Shown here: one piece after another, positions 1-8,781 of the stretch
How positions within the stretch are numbered: position 1 is the first letter of the stretch
How the letters are laid out: each line of letters starts with the position of its first letter
Assembly (NCBI GenBank): GCA_963737075.1
Contig: CAVTRI010000001.1
Span: 2,294,001 to 2,358,000, forward strand
Reading direction: 5' to 3'
DNA: 64,000 bases
Source of the DNA: CAVTRI01 sp963737075
Lineage (GTDB): Bacteria; Actinomycetota; Acidimicrobiia; Acidimicrobiales; Palsa-688
Translations under genes and position numbers: made by a program
The notes under the pieces: model-generated
What the model saw: the letters and a program-made list of their open reading frames with translations, nothing else
What the model was told of the DNA's origin: nothing
Databases searched by the model: none

Positions 1-580
1 CGTACCTGCCCAGTTCCAGCGCCGCTGTGAGCGTGAAGCCGACGATTCCCGCCTTGGCCGCCGAGTAGTTGGCTTGTCCGTAGTTTCCGTACAGACCCGC
101 GCCCGACGTGGTGTTGATGACCCGGGCGTCAACCGGGGAGCCCGCCTGGTGCTGCACCCGCCACCAGGCGGCAGCCGACCTGGTGACGGCGAACGCAGAT
201 CGCAGGTGCACCCGCACCACGGCGTCCCACTCGTCACCGGACATGTTGACCAGGGCTCGGTCCCGCAGCACGCCGGCGTTGTTGACCACGACGTCCAGCC
301 GCCCGAAGGTGTCGACGGCGCGGTCCACCATGGCGCGCGCCCCGTCGAAGTCCGCGGCGTCGTGGCGATCTGCGACCGCGCTCCCCCCTGCCGCCACGAT
401 CTCGTCGACGACAAGTTGCGCCACGTCGACGTCCTCCTGCGTGTCCCCCTGGAGAGTGACGCCGAGGTCATTGACCACCACCGCCGCCCCCTGGCGCGCC
501 AACTCCAGGGCGTGGCCCCGGCCGATGCCTCGCCCCGATCCGGTGACGAGAGCGACCCGCCCCTCACATATGCCGGTCAT
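1..580 (-). CDS. SDR-family oxidoreductase, C-terminus cut by window edge
   Basis: NAD(P)-dependent short-chain dehydrogenase, probably acting on a hydroxyacyl-CoA or alcohol intermediate of the surrounding pathway. The 193 visible residues contain the Rossmann glycine motif GSGRGIGRG near residues 14-22, the VVNNAG structural motif near 95-100, the catalytic Ser region NTTSGAG and the Tyr/Lys motif YSAAKAG close to the edge. The insertion after the first strands (NDLGVTLQGDT) resembles the SDR domain of multifunctional enzyme 2 and its bacterial homologues. ATG at 580 overlaps the stop of the DUF35 gene (ATGA), so the two are translationally coupled. Substrate unknown. Confidence 0.9.
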   Translation of the reverse strand, partial: MTGICEGRVALVTGSGRGIGRGHALELARQGAAVVVNDLGVTLQGDTQEDVDVAQLVVDEIVAAGGSAVADRHDAADFDGARAMVDRAVDTFGRLDVVVNNAGVLRDRALVNMSGDEWDAVVRVHLRSAFAVTRSAAAWWRVQHQAGSPVDARVINTTSGAGLYGNYGQANYSAAKAGIVGFTLTAALELGRY

Positions 581-1020
581 GATGCGACAGCCACCGGCCG
601 CCAGAACGGCACGCCCACGCCCTCGCGCACGCGCACGGCGTACGCTTCGACGTCCATCCCGATCCGGACATCGTCGACCGGGCAGCCGGTGAGGTTGCCC
701 ATCATGCGGGGACCTTCTTCGAGCTCGACGATGGCGATGACGTACGGCACCAAGGAGGAAAACGGTGGAGTGAGGTTCTGACGGACAACCGTGAATGTGT
801 GGACCCGTCCGCGACCAGAAGCCACGGCCCAGGTGGGCTCGCCGCCGCACCCGGCGCACAGCTCGCGCGGGTAGAACTGACGGGTTCCACACGCCGGGCA
901 TTCCTGGTAGCGCAGCTCCCCGCGCTCGACGGCGGCGAAGTATTCGGCCGCCACTCCGGTGGGTTCGGGCACGGGGCGGCCGGCGTAGGTCGGTTCTTCC
1001 CAGTCGGTCACGACGTCCAT
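577..1020 (-). CDS. Zn-ribbon / OB-fold (DUF35) protein, thiolase partner
   Basis: Small 147-residue protein with an N-terminal rubredoxin-like zinc ribbon (C41, C44, C55, C58 in CPACGT and CAGCGG) followed by an OB-fold typical of the DUF35 family. Family members bind thiolase-fold enzymes or are fused to hydratases; in steroid degradation the DUF35 domain of ChsH2 is required by the aldolase Ltp2. It sits directly between a thiolase-fold gene (2 nt upstream, start 1020 after stop 1022) and an SDR gene (ATGA overlap), which supports a complex with the upstream protein. Function in acyl-CoA chemistry is inferred from family and context. Confidence 0.9.
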   Translation of the reverse strand: MDVVTDWEEPTYAGRPVPEPTGVAAEYFAAVERGELRYQECPACGTRQFYPRELCAGCGGEPTWAVASGRGRVHTFTVVRQNLTPPFSSLVPYVIAIVELEEGPRMMGNLTGCPVDDVRIGMDVEAYAVRVREGVGVPFWRPVAVAS

Positions 1021-1021
1021 G

Positions 1022-2194
1022 TCAGCCCTCTCGTCCCAGCAGCACCGCCCCGATGCAGGACAGCCATCCGCCCACCCCGCAAGCCATCGCCACCTCGCAG
1101 CCGTCGACCTGGTTGATGGCTTCGCCGCGCAGTTGGCGAACGCCCTCGATCAGCAGGAAGATGCCTCGCATCCCGGGGTGGAGGGCGCTGAGGCCACCGC
1201 CGTCCGGGTTGACCGGGAGGCGCCCCTTCAGGCTGATGTTGCCATCGGCCACGAACTTCCCTCCCTCGCCTTTGGGGCAAAACCCCAGGTCCTCCAACAG
1301 CATGAGGACGGTGATGGTGAAGCTGTCGTAGCACAACAGCACGTCCACCTGTTCCGGCGTGAGCCCCGCTCGCTCGAACGCCAGCGTCCCGGCGATCGAC
1401 GCCGCAGTCGTGGTGAAGTCGCGCATCGTGGAGATGTTCCAGTGTGTCTGCGCCGTCCCCGTCGACAGCACCCGGATCGGCGGGTGGCGCAGGTCTCGGG
1501 CCCGCTCGGCGGTGGTCATGACGATGGCGCCGCCTCCGTCTGAGATCACGCAGGCGTCGAGCTTGTGGAGCGGGTCGGAGATGAGTCGAGAGCCCACAAC
1601 GTCGTCCACCGTGATCGGCGTCCGGTACATGGCTTCCGGATTGTTGGCCGCGTTGGTGCGGGCCTCGACGGCGATCCGGGCCAATTGCTCCGACGTGGTG
1701 CCGTACTCGTACATGTGGCGCTGAGCGGCCATGGCGTAGGCGCTGACGATGGTTCCGCCGTACGACGCCTCGAACTGGGGCGGACCCGCCACGGGCGCGT
1801 TCAGTTGGAAGTGGCCGCCGGTGCCCAGGCTGCGACCCAGGCGCGACAGCTGGTCCGACCCGTAGCTGATGAGCACCGTGTCGCACAGGCCGGCTCGGAT
1901 GGCCGCGGCCGCGTGCTCGACGTGAATCTCGAAGCTCGAGCCGCCGGTCATGGTGCTGTCGGTGAACGTCGGGGACAGGCCGAGGTACTCGACCATCACC
2001 TCCATGTCGTCCGGGTCGACGTCGGAGCGACTGGCGCCGGCACAGCAATAGCCGTTGATGTCCGCCAGGCCCAGGCCGCAGTCGGCCAGCGCCCGCCTCG
2101 TGGCCTGGACGTGGTGACCGACGGCATCGAGGTCCGGCGCCTTCGGCAAGTCGCTGGTGCCGACGCCGACGATCACTGGTGTCCTGTCAGCCAC
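1022..2194 (-). CDS. Thiolase-fold enzyme (SCP2/Ltp2-like, possible retro-aldolase)
   Basis: 390-residue thiolase-superfamily protein; the N-terminus (PVIVGVGTSDLPKAP) and the C-terminal CGVGG and HPGMRG stretches fit the lipid-transfer-protein/SCP2-thiolase branch. At the place of the nucleophilic Cys of true thiolases (about residues 84-88) the sequence is TGGSSFE, so no Cys is present there. A CYDSFT motif lies in the C-terminal half, resembling the region holding a catalytic Tyr in the aldolase Ltp2. Paired with a DUF35 gene downstream, this suggests C-C cleavage by retro-aldol rather than thiolysis. That reading is an inference; a non-catalytic or synthase role is possible. Confidence 0.85.
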   Translation of the reverse strand: MADRTPVIVGVGTSDLPKAPDLDAVGHHVQATRRALADCGLGLADINGYCCAGASRSDVDPDDMEVMVEYLGLSPTFTDSTMTGGSSFEIHVEHAAAAIRAGLCDTVLISYGSDQLSRLGRSLGTGGHFQLNAPVAGPPQFEASYGGTIVSAYAMAAQRHMYEYGTTSEQLARIAVEARTNAANNPEAMYRTPITVDDVVGSRLISDPLHKLDACVISDGGGAIVMTTAERARDLRHPPIRVLSTGTAQTHWNISTMRDFTTTAASIAGTLAFERAGLTPEQVDVLLCYDSFTITVLMLLEDLGFCPKGEGGKFVADGNISLKGRLPVNPDGGGLSALHPGMRGIFLLIEGVRQLRGEAINQVDGCEVAMACGVGGWLSCIGAVLLGREG

Positions 2195-2248
2195 GGCCCT
2201 CCCTTGCCTACGGCGCCGGGCGGCATCGTAGCAATCTTTGGCTTGCTG

Positions 2249-2626
2249 CTAGGCGCTGGCGCCCTCTACGGGCGGCGCCTCGCCGGGACGCATCATGAAG
2301 ACCTGGACCCGGCTGATGAGCCCGTCGTCGCCGAGATCGAACACCAGGACCTCTGGGAACGACATCTTCTCTCCTGCGTGGACGAAGGACTCCGTCACTT
2401 CGGCGTAAACCACGCGTTCGGTGGTGACCACCCGCTCGGGTACGAGGCGGTATTCGGCGAGACCGGAGACGACCCGTTCCAGGAATGCAACGTACGCATC
2501 CGTCGACCCGACAATGTCGCGGAACGGACCGACCCGCTCGAAGTCACCCGTGGTCAGCGTCGATGCGAGGTCGGTCCAGTCCTGTCTGTCCAGTGCCGCC
2601 AGATATTGCTCCACCACGGCTGCCAT
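2249..2626 (-). CDS. SnoaL-like / NTF2-fold protein
   Basis: 125-residue alpha+beta cone protein of the SnoaL/NTF2-like superfamily, which contains small isomerases, hydratases and cyclases as well as binding proteins. I place the start at the ATG at 2626 because the residues before it in the longer frame are hydrophobic non-family sequence overlapping the promoter. It contains GDFERVGPF and DAYVAFLERVV, closely matched by a second protein at 11206-11631, so the island carries two paralogues. It lies upstream of the thiolase gene on the same strand and is divergent from the acyl-CoA ligase. Exact reaction unknown. Confidence 0.8.
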   Translation of the reverse strand: MAAVVEQYLAALDRQDWTDLASTLTTGDFERVGPFRDIVGSTDAYVAFLERVVSGLAEYRLVPERVVTTERVVYAEVTESFVHAGEKMSFPEVLVFDLGDDGLISRVQVFMMRPGEAPPVEGASA

Positions 2627-2634
2627 CAGGACGA

Positions 2635-2662
2635 TGATTACACACTTAAGAAGAGCGGGCAA
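2635..2662 (-). promoter_or_regulatory. Putative promoter for the SnoaL-DUF35 gene set
   Basis: On the minus strand TTGCCC (2662-2657) is followed after 16 nt by TAATCA (2640-2635), ending 8 nt before the chosen ATG at 2626, so the leader would be absent or very short. This AT-rich patch stands out from its surroundings. The same 10-mer TAATCATCGT recurs in the promoter at 8664-8673. Assignment is by eye only. Confidence 0.35.
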
Positions 2663-2718
2663 GGTGCCTTAGACGGCGAGGCTGCTGGTGGGATAGAAAC
2701 GAACCATGGGGTCTTGCG

Positions 2719-4350
2719 TTGACTGAACTGACAACATCGTCTGTGCTCCAGTGGTCGCGGCGCACCATCGCTGAGCTCCTCGACGTGCAGGCGGAGCAGC
2801 GCGGCGATCAGGTGTTCCTGTACCTCGACGGCCAGCCGGTCACCTACCGCGAAATGCGCAACCGGTCGGTTGTCGGCGCGGCGGCGATGGCCCGGCTCGG
2901 CGTCGGCTCAGGCGACCGAGTGGCCCTCATGATGGCCACCTCGCCCGACTGGGTCGCCACCTGGTTCGCCGCCGCCCGGCTGGGGGCGGTGATCGTCCCG
3001 ATCAACACCGCATACCGCGGCGACTTCCTTGCCGCGCCGCTCGTCGACAGCACGAGCAGCGTGCTTGCCGTCGACCGCAGTCTTCTCGAGCGAGTCGTCG
3101 ACATCGCCAACGAGCTGCCCGCCCTGCGGTGGGTGCTCGTCCGGGACGACTCACCGGCATCCGACGGAAAGGACGCGGAGGCCGGCCCGCTCGCCGGCAA
3201 AGTTCGGGACATCGCCGTACTTTGGGAGCCTTCCGCGGAGCCGGATCCTACGCCAGCCTCTTGGGACCAGCCCGTTGCCATCTTCTTCACGTCCGGTACC
3301 ACGGGACGATCCAAGGGGGCCCTCACCACTCACCAGTACCTGCTATCCGCAGCGGCCGCCATGGTGGACTGCTGGCAGCTGCGTCCGGGGGAGACGGTCT
3401 ACGCACCGCTTCCGCTGTTCCATTTGAGTGCCGTGGGCAGCGTGCTTGGACCGCTCCTTGCCGGAGGCACAGCGGTGATCGACCGCGTGTTCAGCGTGAG
3501 CAGCACCTGGGAGCGGGTCCGCCAGTACGACGCCTGCGGCATCCTGCTGGCCGGGGCCATGGTGGTGATGCTGTGGAACCTTCCCCCCGACGCCAGCGAT
3601 CGCCAGCTACCCATTCGTTTCTTTTCTGCGGCACCGGTTCGCGCCGACCTCTACCGCGAGATCGAACAGCGCTACGCCTGCAGGGTTGTCACCGTCTACG
3701 GGTTGTCGGAGGCCTTTCCGATCACTTACACGGGCGGGTCCGGCGACAACCCGCCCGGCGCGTCCGGCCGCGCCAACCCCCGCCTGGAAGTGGCCGTCGT
3801 GGACGAGCACGACGACATCGTGCCCACCGGCGAGGTCGGAGAGATCGTCTGCCGGCCCCGCGAACCGCATGTCATGTTCGAGGGTTATGACGGCCGGCCC
3901 GCGGACACGTTGGAGCAGCTCGGTACCTTGTGGTTTCACACCGGCGATCTCGGCCGCTTCGACGCAGCCAGCAACCTGACCTACGTCGACCGCAAAAAGG
4001 ACGCCATGCGGCGCCGGGGCGAAAACATTTCGTCGTTTGAAGTGGAGCAGGCCATCCTTCATCACCCCGCGGTCGCCGAGGCCGCCGCCATCGCTGTGCC
4101 CAGCGACGTCGGCGAGGACGAGGTCATGGTGTGCCTCACCCTCAAGCCGGGCATCCAGTTGGACATGGTGGAGTTCATGGACGTCTGCGTGGCTCGCATG
4201 CCGTACTTCGCCGTTCCTCGCTACGTCGAGATCATGGACCAGCTTCCCAAGAACGCCATCGGCCGGGTCCTCAAACCGGAGCTGCGGCAGCGAGGAGTCA
4301 CCGGTTCTACTTGGGACCGCGAACAGGCCGGCTACGTGGTGCGCCGTTGA
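2719..4350 (+). CDS. Acyl-CoA ligase (class I adenylate-forming)
   Basis: 543-residue acyl-CoA synthetase that activates a carboxylic acid with ATP and CoA, probably the entry step of the island. The P-loop-like motif TSGTTGRSKG is at residues 191-200, the hinge/A8 region reads GDLGRFD...DRKKDAMRRRGENIS, and the C-terminal Lys motif is IGRVLKPELR. The start is a TTG at 2719; no in-frame ATG lies nearby and the protein would lose conserved N-terminal sequence from any later start. It is divergent from the SnoaL gene and 89 nt upstream of the Rieske oxygenase gene. Substrate cannot be read from sequence. Confidence 0.9.
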   Translation: MTELTTSSVLQWSRRTIAELLDVQAEQRGDQVFLYLDGQPVTYREMRNRSVVGAAAMARLGVGSGDRVALMMATSPDWVATWFAAARLGAVIVPINTAYRGDFLAAPLVDSTSSVLAVDRSLLERVVDIANELPALRWVLVRDDSPASDGKDAEAGPLAGKVRDIAVLWEPSAEPDPTPASWDQPVAIFFTSGTTGRSKGALTTHQYLLSAAAAMVDCWQLRPGETVYAPLPLFHLSAVGSVLGPLLAGGTAVIDRVFSVSSTWERVRQYDACGILLAGAMVVMLWNLPPDASDRQLPIRFFSAAPVRADLYREIEQRYACRVVTVYGLSEAFPITYTGGSGDNPPGASGRANPRLEVAVVDEHDDIVPTGEVGEIVCRPREPHVMFEGYDGRPADTLEQLGTLWFHTGDLGRFDAASNLTYVDRKKDAMRRRGENISSFEVEQAILHHPAVAEAAAIAVPSDVGEDEVMVCLTLKPGIQLDMVEFMDVCVARMPYFAVPRYVEIMDQLPKNAIGRVLKPELRQRGVTGSTWDREQAGYVVRR

Positions 4351-4439
4351 AGACCCCGGTGGCAGGTTCCGATCTTAAGGATTATGATGATGGCGTTTCA
4401 GCCGCCTTCTCGGGACGACCGAGGACTTAGGGAGGGCCC

Positions 4440-5492
4440 ATGACGACTGTCCAGGGGCATACGTCCGAGGATCTCGTATCCGAGGGTCCGCTCGGTCTGC
4501 CGTCGTACCGCTACCCAACCGGGTGGTACGGCGTCGCCTGGTCCTCTGATGTGCCTGCGGGCTCAGTGCAGCGGCTGCATTACTTCGGTCGAGAACTTGT
4601 CTGCTTTCGGGGGACGTCAGGCCGGGTGAGCGTGCTCGACGCCCATTGCCGGCATCTCGGTGGCCATCTGGGGGTTGGTGGCCACGTGGAGGGCGACGAG
4701 GTCGTCTGCCCGTGGCACGGCTGGCACTGGAACCTCGACGGTTCCAACGCCTTGATCCCCTATAGCCAAAAGGAGCATTGCAAGCCAAACGTCCGCATAC
4801 GCAGCTATCCGACTCAGGAGTGGTACGGGATCATCGTCGTCTGGTTCGACCGCGACGGCCAAGCGCCATGGTGGGAGCTGCCCGAGGTACCGGAACTCGA
4901 TTCCGGCCGCTACTACCCCATGCACCCCCACTCACGCATGATCAACCGAGTGAAGGTGCACCCGCAAATGATCGTTGAGAATGCGGCCGATCCCTTTCAT
5001 GTTCAGTTCGTCCATCACGGCGAGCCGGCGCAGACGACGTCATTCGACCTGCTCGACTACCACCTTCACGCAACTGTCGACATCGTGTACGGAGGCGGCA
5101 AAGCGTCCACCTGGTTAACGCCGAACGGCCCGGTTCGCGGTCAGGTCGTGTACGACACCTACGCCCTCGGCATCGGCTTCGTGCGATTCCCGCCGGAGGT
5201 GTTGGGCTCGGTTCAGATCACCAGCCATACACCCGTCGACGACGAGTACACGGATTACTTCTTCGTGATGGCGACCGAACGCGATGCCGGCGACGAAGGC
5301 GACACACCGAGCTCACGCTCCGCTCGGTGGATCACGGTGCAACAGGAAATCACCAGGCAGGACTTCTTCACGTGGGAAAACATGGCCTATCTGGAGAGGC
5401 CGAACTTCGCCGCCGAGGAGGCCAAGGACTACGCGGCCCTTCGGCGCTGGGCCAGACGGTTCTACCCGCCTGAGCCTGCGCCGGACGCTTAG
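4440..5492 (+). CDS. Rieske non-heme iron oxygenase, alpha subunit
   Basis: 350-residue terminal oxygenase of the Rieske type, related to ketosteroid hydroxylase (KshA) and other single-component-oxygenase subunits. The [2Fe-2S] ligands are C70/H72 (CRH) and C90/H93 (CPWH). The mononuclear iron site is visible as ENAADPFHVQFVHH at 180-193, with bridging D184 and H187 plus H192 or H193. Such enzymes need a reductase, which is not encoded next to it. A GGGAGG ribosome-binding site precedes the ATG. Together with the P450 at 13.5 kb it supports oxidative attack on a ring or alicyclic compound. Confidence 0.92.
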   Translation: MTTVQGHTSEDLVSEGPLGLPSYRYPTGWYGVAWSSDVPAGSVQRLHYFGRELVCFRGTSGRVSVLDAHCRHLGGHLGVGGHVEGDEVVCPWHGWHWNLDGSNALIPYSQKEHCKPNVRIRSYPTQEWYGIIVVWFDRDGQAPWWELPEVPELDSGRYYPMHPHSRMINRVKVHPQMIVENAADPFHVQFVHHGEPAQTTSFDLLDYHLHATVDIVYGGGKASTWLTPNGPVRGQVVYDTYALGIGFVRFPPEVLGSVQITSHTPVDDEYTDYFFVMATERDAGDEGDTPSSRSARWITVQQEITRQDFFTWENMAYLERPNFAAEEAKDYAALRRWARRFYPPEPAPDA

Positions 5493-5501
5493 TCCACACG
5501 C

Positions 5502-6214
5502 TTACGGCGAGATCACGGTCCGGATGACCGCCGCCGCCGCCAGGTCGTCGAGGGCGCGGTTGATGTCGTCGAGCGTGCCACGCCGGGTGATCATGCCCTC
5601 GAGATCGAGCCGTCCCGCCCGCCACAGGCGGAGCAGATCGTGAAACTGCGACCGCACGTCGGAGGATCCGTAGTAGCTACCGACGAGCGTCTTCTCGTTG
5701 AAGAACACCTCAAAGGCGCTGAAGGCAAGCGGGTCGTCCTCACGGCCGGCACCGATCACGCAGGCGGTGCCGCCTCGGCGGACGGCGTCCCAGGCGGCGC
5801 GCATCGTAGCGGCCAGACCGACGGCCTCGACGGCGTAGTCGAAACCATCGCCGGTCAGCTCGGCGCGGAGGTCCGGTAGCTCCTCGGGGGTGCAGGCATG
5901 GGTGGCGCCGAAGCGCAGGGCCAGTCGGCGCTTCTCCTCCACGACGTCGACGGCCACGATGGCGGACGCGCCTGACAGACGGGCCCCTGGACGGCGGCGA
6001 TTCCGACGGCCTCCACCATCCCGGCGCCCTCATGACCAAGGACGACCGGTGCGGGCTGAGGCATGGTGCCGTTGATGCAGGAGAGATCGGAGTGGCACAC
6101 GCCGGTTGCCTCGATCTTGAGCGTCACCTGGTGCGGGCCAGGGTCGAGCACCTCCATGTCGTCGACGACCTCGAGCTTGTCGTCGCCGTTTCGAAGGAGC
6201 ACGGCCGCTTTCAT
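5502..6214 (-). pseudogene. Zn-dependent alcohol dehydrogenase, internally deleted and frameshifted
   Basis: Remnant of a class III-like MDR alcohol dehydrogenase. The N-terminal part (start ATG 6214) has the catalytic zinc motif GVCHSDLSC and GHEGAG, then reaches EAVG around 6005 and jumps straight to IAAVQG, which belongs to the cofactor-domain helix of intact enzymes. Roughly 115-125 residues are missing, including the structural-zinc cysteines and the first part of the Rossmann glycine motif. Just after the junction a run of four C on the plus strand (5984-5987) appears one base short: restoring it gives QGARLSGAS joined to the downstream frame that ends at 5502. It lies 70 nt downstream of an amidohydrolase gene. 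Assembly collapse is an alternative. Confidence 0.88.
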
Positions 6215-6283
6215 CGCTGGAGCCCCTCGCTGACCCGGGCGGCGACCACGGCCACCCGACTGCGTAGCTCAGGCACCAGGCCG

Positions 6284-7396
6284 TCATTGCGGCAGCGGTT
6301 CGACTAGCGACCACAGCCGGGGGCCGTAAAACGCGAGCGCGTTGCGCCCGAGGACCTTCGCCTCCAACTCGGCGTCTCGGAGACGGTCCCTGACGTGCTT
6401 GACCGCTCCGGGGAAGAAGGCGTCGAAATGGGGGTAGTCCGAGGCGAAGCAGACATTGTCCGCCCAACCCTGTTGGAGCGTGCTCACCAGACCGGGCTCC
6501 TCGATCTCGAAGGTGAGCCACGTCCGTCGGTTGACCTTGCCCCGGGGATCGCCGCCCAGGTAGTCGTCGGGCGCGAACTCGAAGTGCTCCTCGATGCGGT
6601 CGAGCCAGGTGGGTGCCCATCCGCACCCGCACTCGAAGAAACCGAGGCGCAGACCCGGCACCCGGTCCGCGATGCCGGCGAGCGTCGTGACCAGCATGGC
6701 CGTCATGCCCTCGAAGACGTGGCTCGAGATGTGGCTTGCGGCATAGCTGTTGGCACGGTCGCCGCCGACAGTGTCGATTCCCGACAGGGTGGCCTCGTGG
6801 AACACGATGGGCACGTCGAGGCGGGCGGCGGTCTCCCACAAGGCCCAGAAGGCGGGATCGTCAATGGTGCGGCCCCCGATGCGGTTGGGTCGAACCACCC
6901 CGCCGACGAAGTTGTGCTCGGTGACGACCCGCTCCAGCTCTTCGGCCCCCAGCACCGGGCTCTGTTGGGGGAGGAGCGCGACCCCGACCAGCCGGCGGGG
7001 GTCGGTCGAGCAGTACTGCGCCAGCCAGTCGTTGTAGGCCCGGCACAGGAGAGCTGGGGTTTCAGCCGTCTCGTACAGGCCGAAGAGCAGGCCGCTGCTG
7101 GGGTAGAGGACGGCGACGTCGATGCCTTCGCTATCGAGCACCTCCAGCCGGTTGACCGGGTCGCTGCCACCCCGCTGGACCACGCCGCCAGCGGAATTGT
7201 GGTTTTGGGTGCCGCTGGGGAAGCGGAAGCGGGACCGCCAGATCCGCCCTTCCAAGCGGTACGAGACATGTCCCCCGACCTCCCCGAGGAGCTCGGGCGC
7301 GAGCTGGCGCCACTTTGGCGGAATGTGGTCGACGATCCACGGAAGATCCTCGACCACATGGCCGTCGGCGTCGATAACGAGATCCTGCATGCCCAC
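6284..7396 (-). CDS. Amidohydrolase-family protein (ACMSD/LigI-like)
   Basis: About 370-residue metal-dependent TIM-barrel hydrolase or decarboxylase of the amidohydrolase_2 family. Metal-site motifs are DADGHV near the N-terminus (in place of the classical HxH), VFHEATL in the middle and FASDYPHFD near the C-terminus. Family members act on 2-amino-3-carboxymuconate semialdehyde and related carboxylated ring or lactone compounds. The start is a GTG at 7396 overlapping the previous stop (TAGTG), or the ATG at 7390. It is transcribed after the frameshifted amidohydrolase gene and before the broken alcohol dehydrogenase. Substrate unknown. Confidence 0.9.
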   Translation of the reverse strand: MGMQDLVIDADGHVVEDLPWIVDHIPPKWRQLAPELLGEVGGHVSYRLEGRIWRSRFRFPSGTQNHNSAGGVVQRGGSDPVNRLEVLDSEGIDVAVLYPSSGLLFGLYETAETPALLCRAYNDWLAQYCSTDPRRLVGVALLPQQSPVLGAEELERVVTEHNFVGGVVRPNRIGGRTIDDPAFWALWETAARLDVPIVFHEATLSGIDTVGGDRANSYAASHISSHVFEGMTAMLVTTLAGIADRVPGLRLGFFECGCGWAPTWLDRIEEHFEFAPDDYLGGDPRGKVNRRTWLTFEIEEPGLVSTLQQGWADNVCFASDYPHFDAFFPGAVKHVRDRLRDAELEAKVLGRNALAFYGPRLWSLVEPLPQ

Positions 7397-8576
7397 TAAC
7401 CGTTCTCCGGGAGGCCGAACACGCGCCTGGCATTGCCTTGCATGATCTTGTAGCGGGACTCGTCGTCCAGATGACCGAGCAGACGGTGGGCATTGGCGCG
7501 GGAGTTGGGAAAAGTCCCGTCGCCATGGGGGTAGTCCGTCTCAATCATTACGTTGTCGATACCGATGGCGTCGAGGTTTTTGATCCCGATCTTGTCGTCT
7601 ATGAAGCAGCCAAAGATGTGCTCGCGGAAGAGCTCCGCGGGGCTCTGTTCGGGCCCCAGGTTGTCGTATTCGGTCCCGCTGTAATCGTAGGGCTCATAGC
7701 GCCGGGCCCACGGCATGTGGTCGATGATGTAGTCCGCGCGTTCGAGAATGTAGGGCATCCAGCCGATCCCGCCCTCGGACAGGCAGATCTTCAGGTTGGG
7801 GTAGCGCTCGAGCTGGTGGGAAAAAAGCCAGTCGGCGGTCGCGTAGATGAGGTTGACCGGAGACAACAAGGACGATACGTAGATCGGAGCGTCGTCCGAG
7901 GTGTTGGGCACCATCGACGAGGACCCGAAATGGATGCACAGCGGAAGCCCGGTCTCGTTGACCGCGTCCAGGAAGGGATGCCAATACCCGCCACGATCGT
8001 GAATGGACGGCAATCCCAGCTTCGCAGGGTTCTCCGAAAAGGCGACCGCCTTCGCGCCCATGGCGGCGCACCGACGTACCTCGTCGCTTGCCAGGACGGG
8101 ATCCCACAGGGGGGCGATAACAAGGGGGATGAACCGGCCGGGGGCGCCGCCGGCCCAGTCCTCGACCATCCAGTCGTTGTAAGCGCGTAGGCAGCTAAGG
8201 GCCAGCTCGCGATCATTGGCTTCGAGGAACGTCTGCCCGCAGTAGCGGGGAATCGTCGGGAAGCACAGAGAGGCCAACACCCCGTCAGCGTCCATGTCCA
8301 CCGACCGGGCCTTGGCTCGAAGTAGCCGGGCCGCATCTTGGCGTAGGACATCAGCTCGGGCACGATCTCGGCCTCGGGTCGCCCGGCCTGGACGAAGAGG
8401 CCGGGGATCGGGATGCGCACATCCTCGTACTCCCAGATCGACGCGCCCTCCTCCTCGACGACGTGGGGCACCCGGTCCCGGTCGGCCCGCGCGGCGCGAT
8501 CGACCCACAGGTTGGGGGGTTCGATCACGTGGTCATCGACCGAGATGATCTGCAGGTCTTCAGCGGCGGTCGTCAT
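7396..8576 (-). pseudogene. Second amidohydrolase, single-base frameshift
   Basis: Homologue of the neighbouring amidohydrolase, read in two frames. From ATG 8576 the N-terminal frame gives SVDDHVIEPP and continues to RPGYFEP; the remaining protein (VDMDADGVLASLCF to FGLPENG, with CIHFGSSS, LSEGGIGW and ETDYPHGDGTFP metal-site motifs) is in another frame ending at 7396. Adding one base near 8314, making GAGCCCAAG from GAGCCAAG on the coding strand, rejoins them as YFEPKARSVDMD. Everything else looks intact, so either the gene was disabled recently or a homopolymer base was lost in sequencing. It would be about 393 residues when repaired. Confidence 0.88.
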
Positions 8577-8649
8577 GACGGGTCCCGTCAGTCGACACCC
8601 GGCGCCGTCATGATCTCCAACCCCCCTCCTCCGTGGGGCCGAGGTCCCG

Positions 8650-8678
8650 TTGCCCCAACGTTTTAATCATCGTACAAT
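8650..8678 (+). promoter_or_regulatory. Putative promoter of the class II aldolase gene
   Basis: TTGCCC (8650-8655), a 17-nt spacer and TACAAT (8673-8678) form a sigma-70-like promoter in an AT-rich stretch of an otherwise GC-rich intergenic region. It lies about 105 nt upstream of the aldolase ATG. The spacer carries TAATCATCGT, also seen at 2631-2640 on the other strand, a possible shared operator. Confidence 0.45.
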
Positions 8679-8723
8679 CAGGTTAGAGTTGGTGCATATT
8701 CGTGTCAAGGTTGCCGGAAGAAA

Positions 8724-8748
8724 CGGGCACCCGTCGTGAGGGTGCCCG
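8724..8748 (+). promoter_or_regulatory. Leader hairpin upstream of the aldolase gene
   Basis: CGGGCACCC (8724-8732) and GGGTGCCCG (8740-8748) form a perfect 9-bp stem with a 7-nt loop, between the promoter and the ribosome-binding site. There is no following U tract, so it is not a classical terminator. It may influence leader stability; no known riboswitch class is recognised. Confidence 0.4.
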
Positions 8749-8781
8749 GCGTCGCCGGCCTCATCTGTGCCGAGGAGTCCC

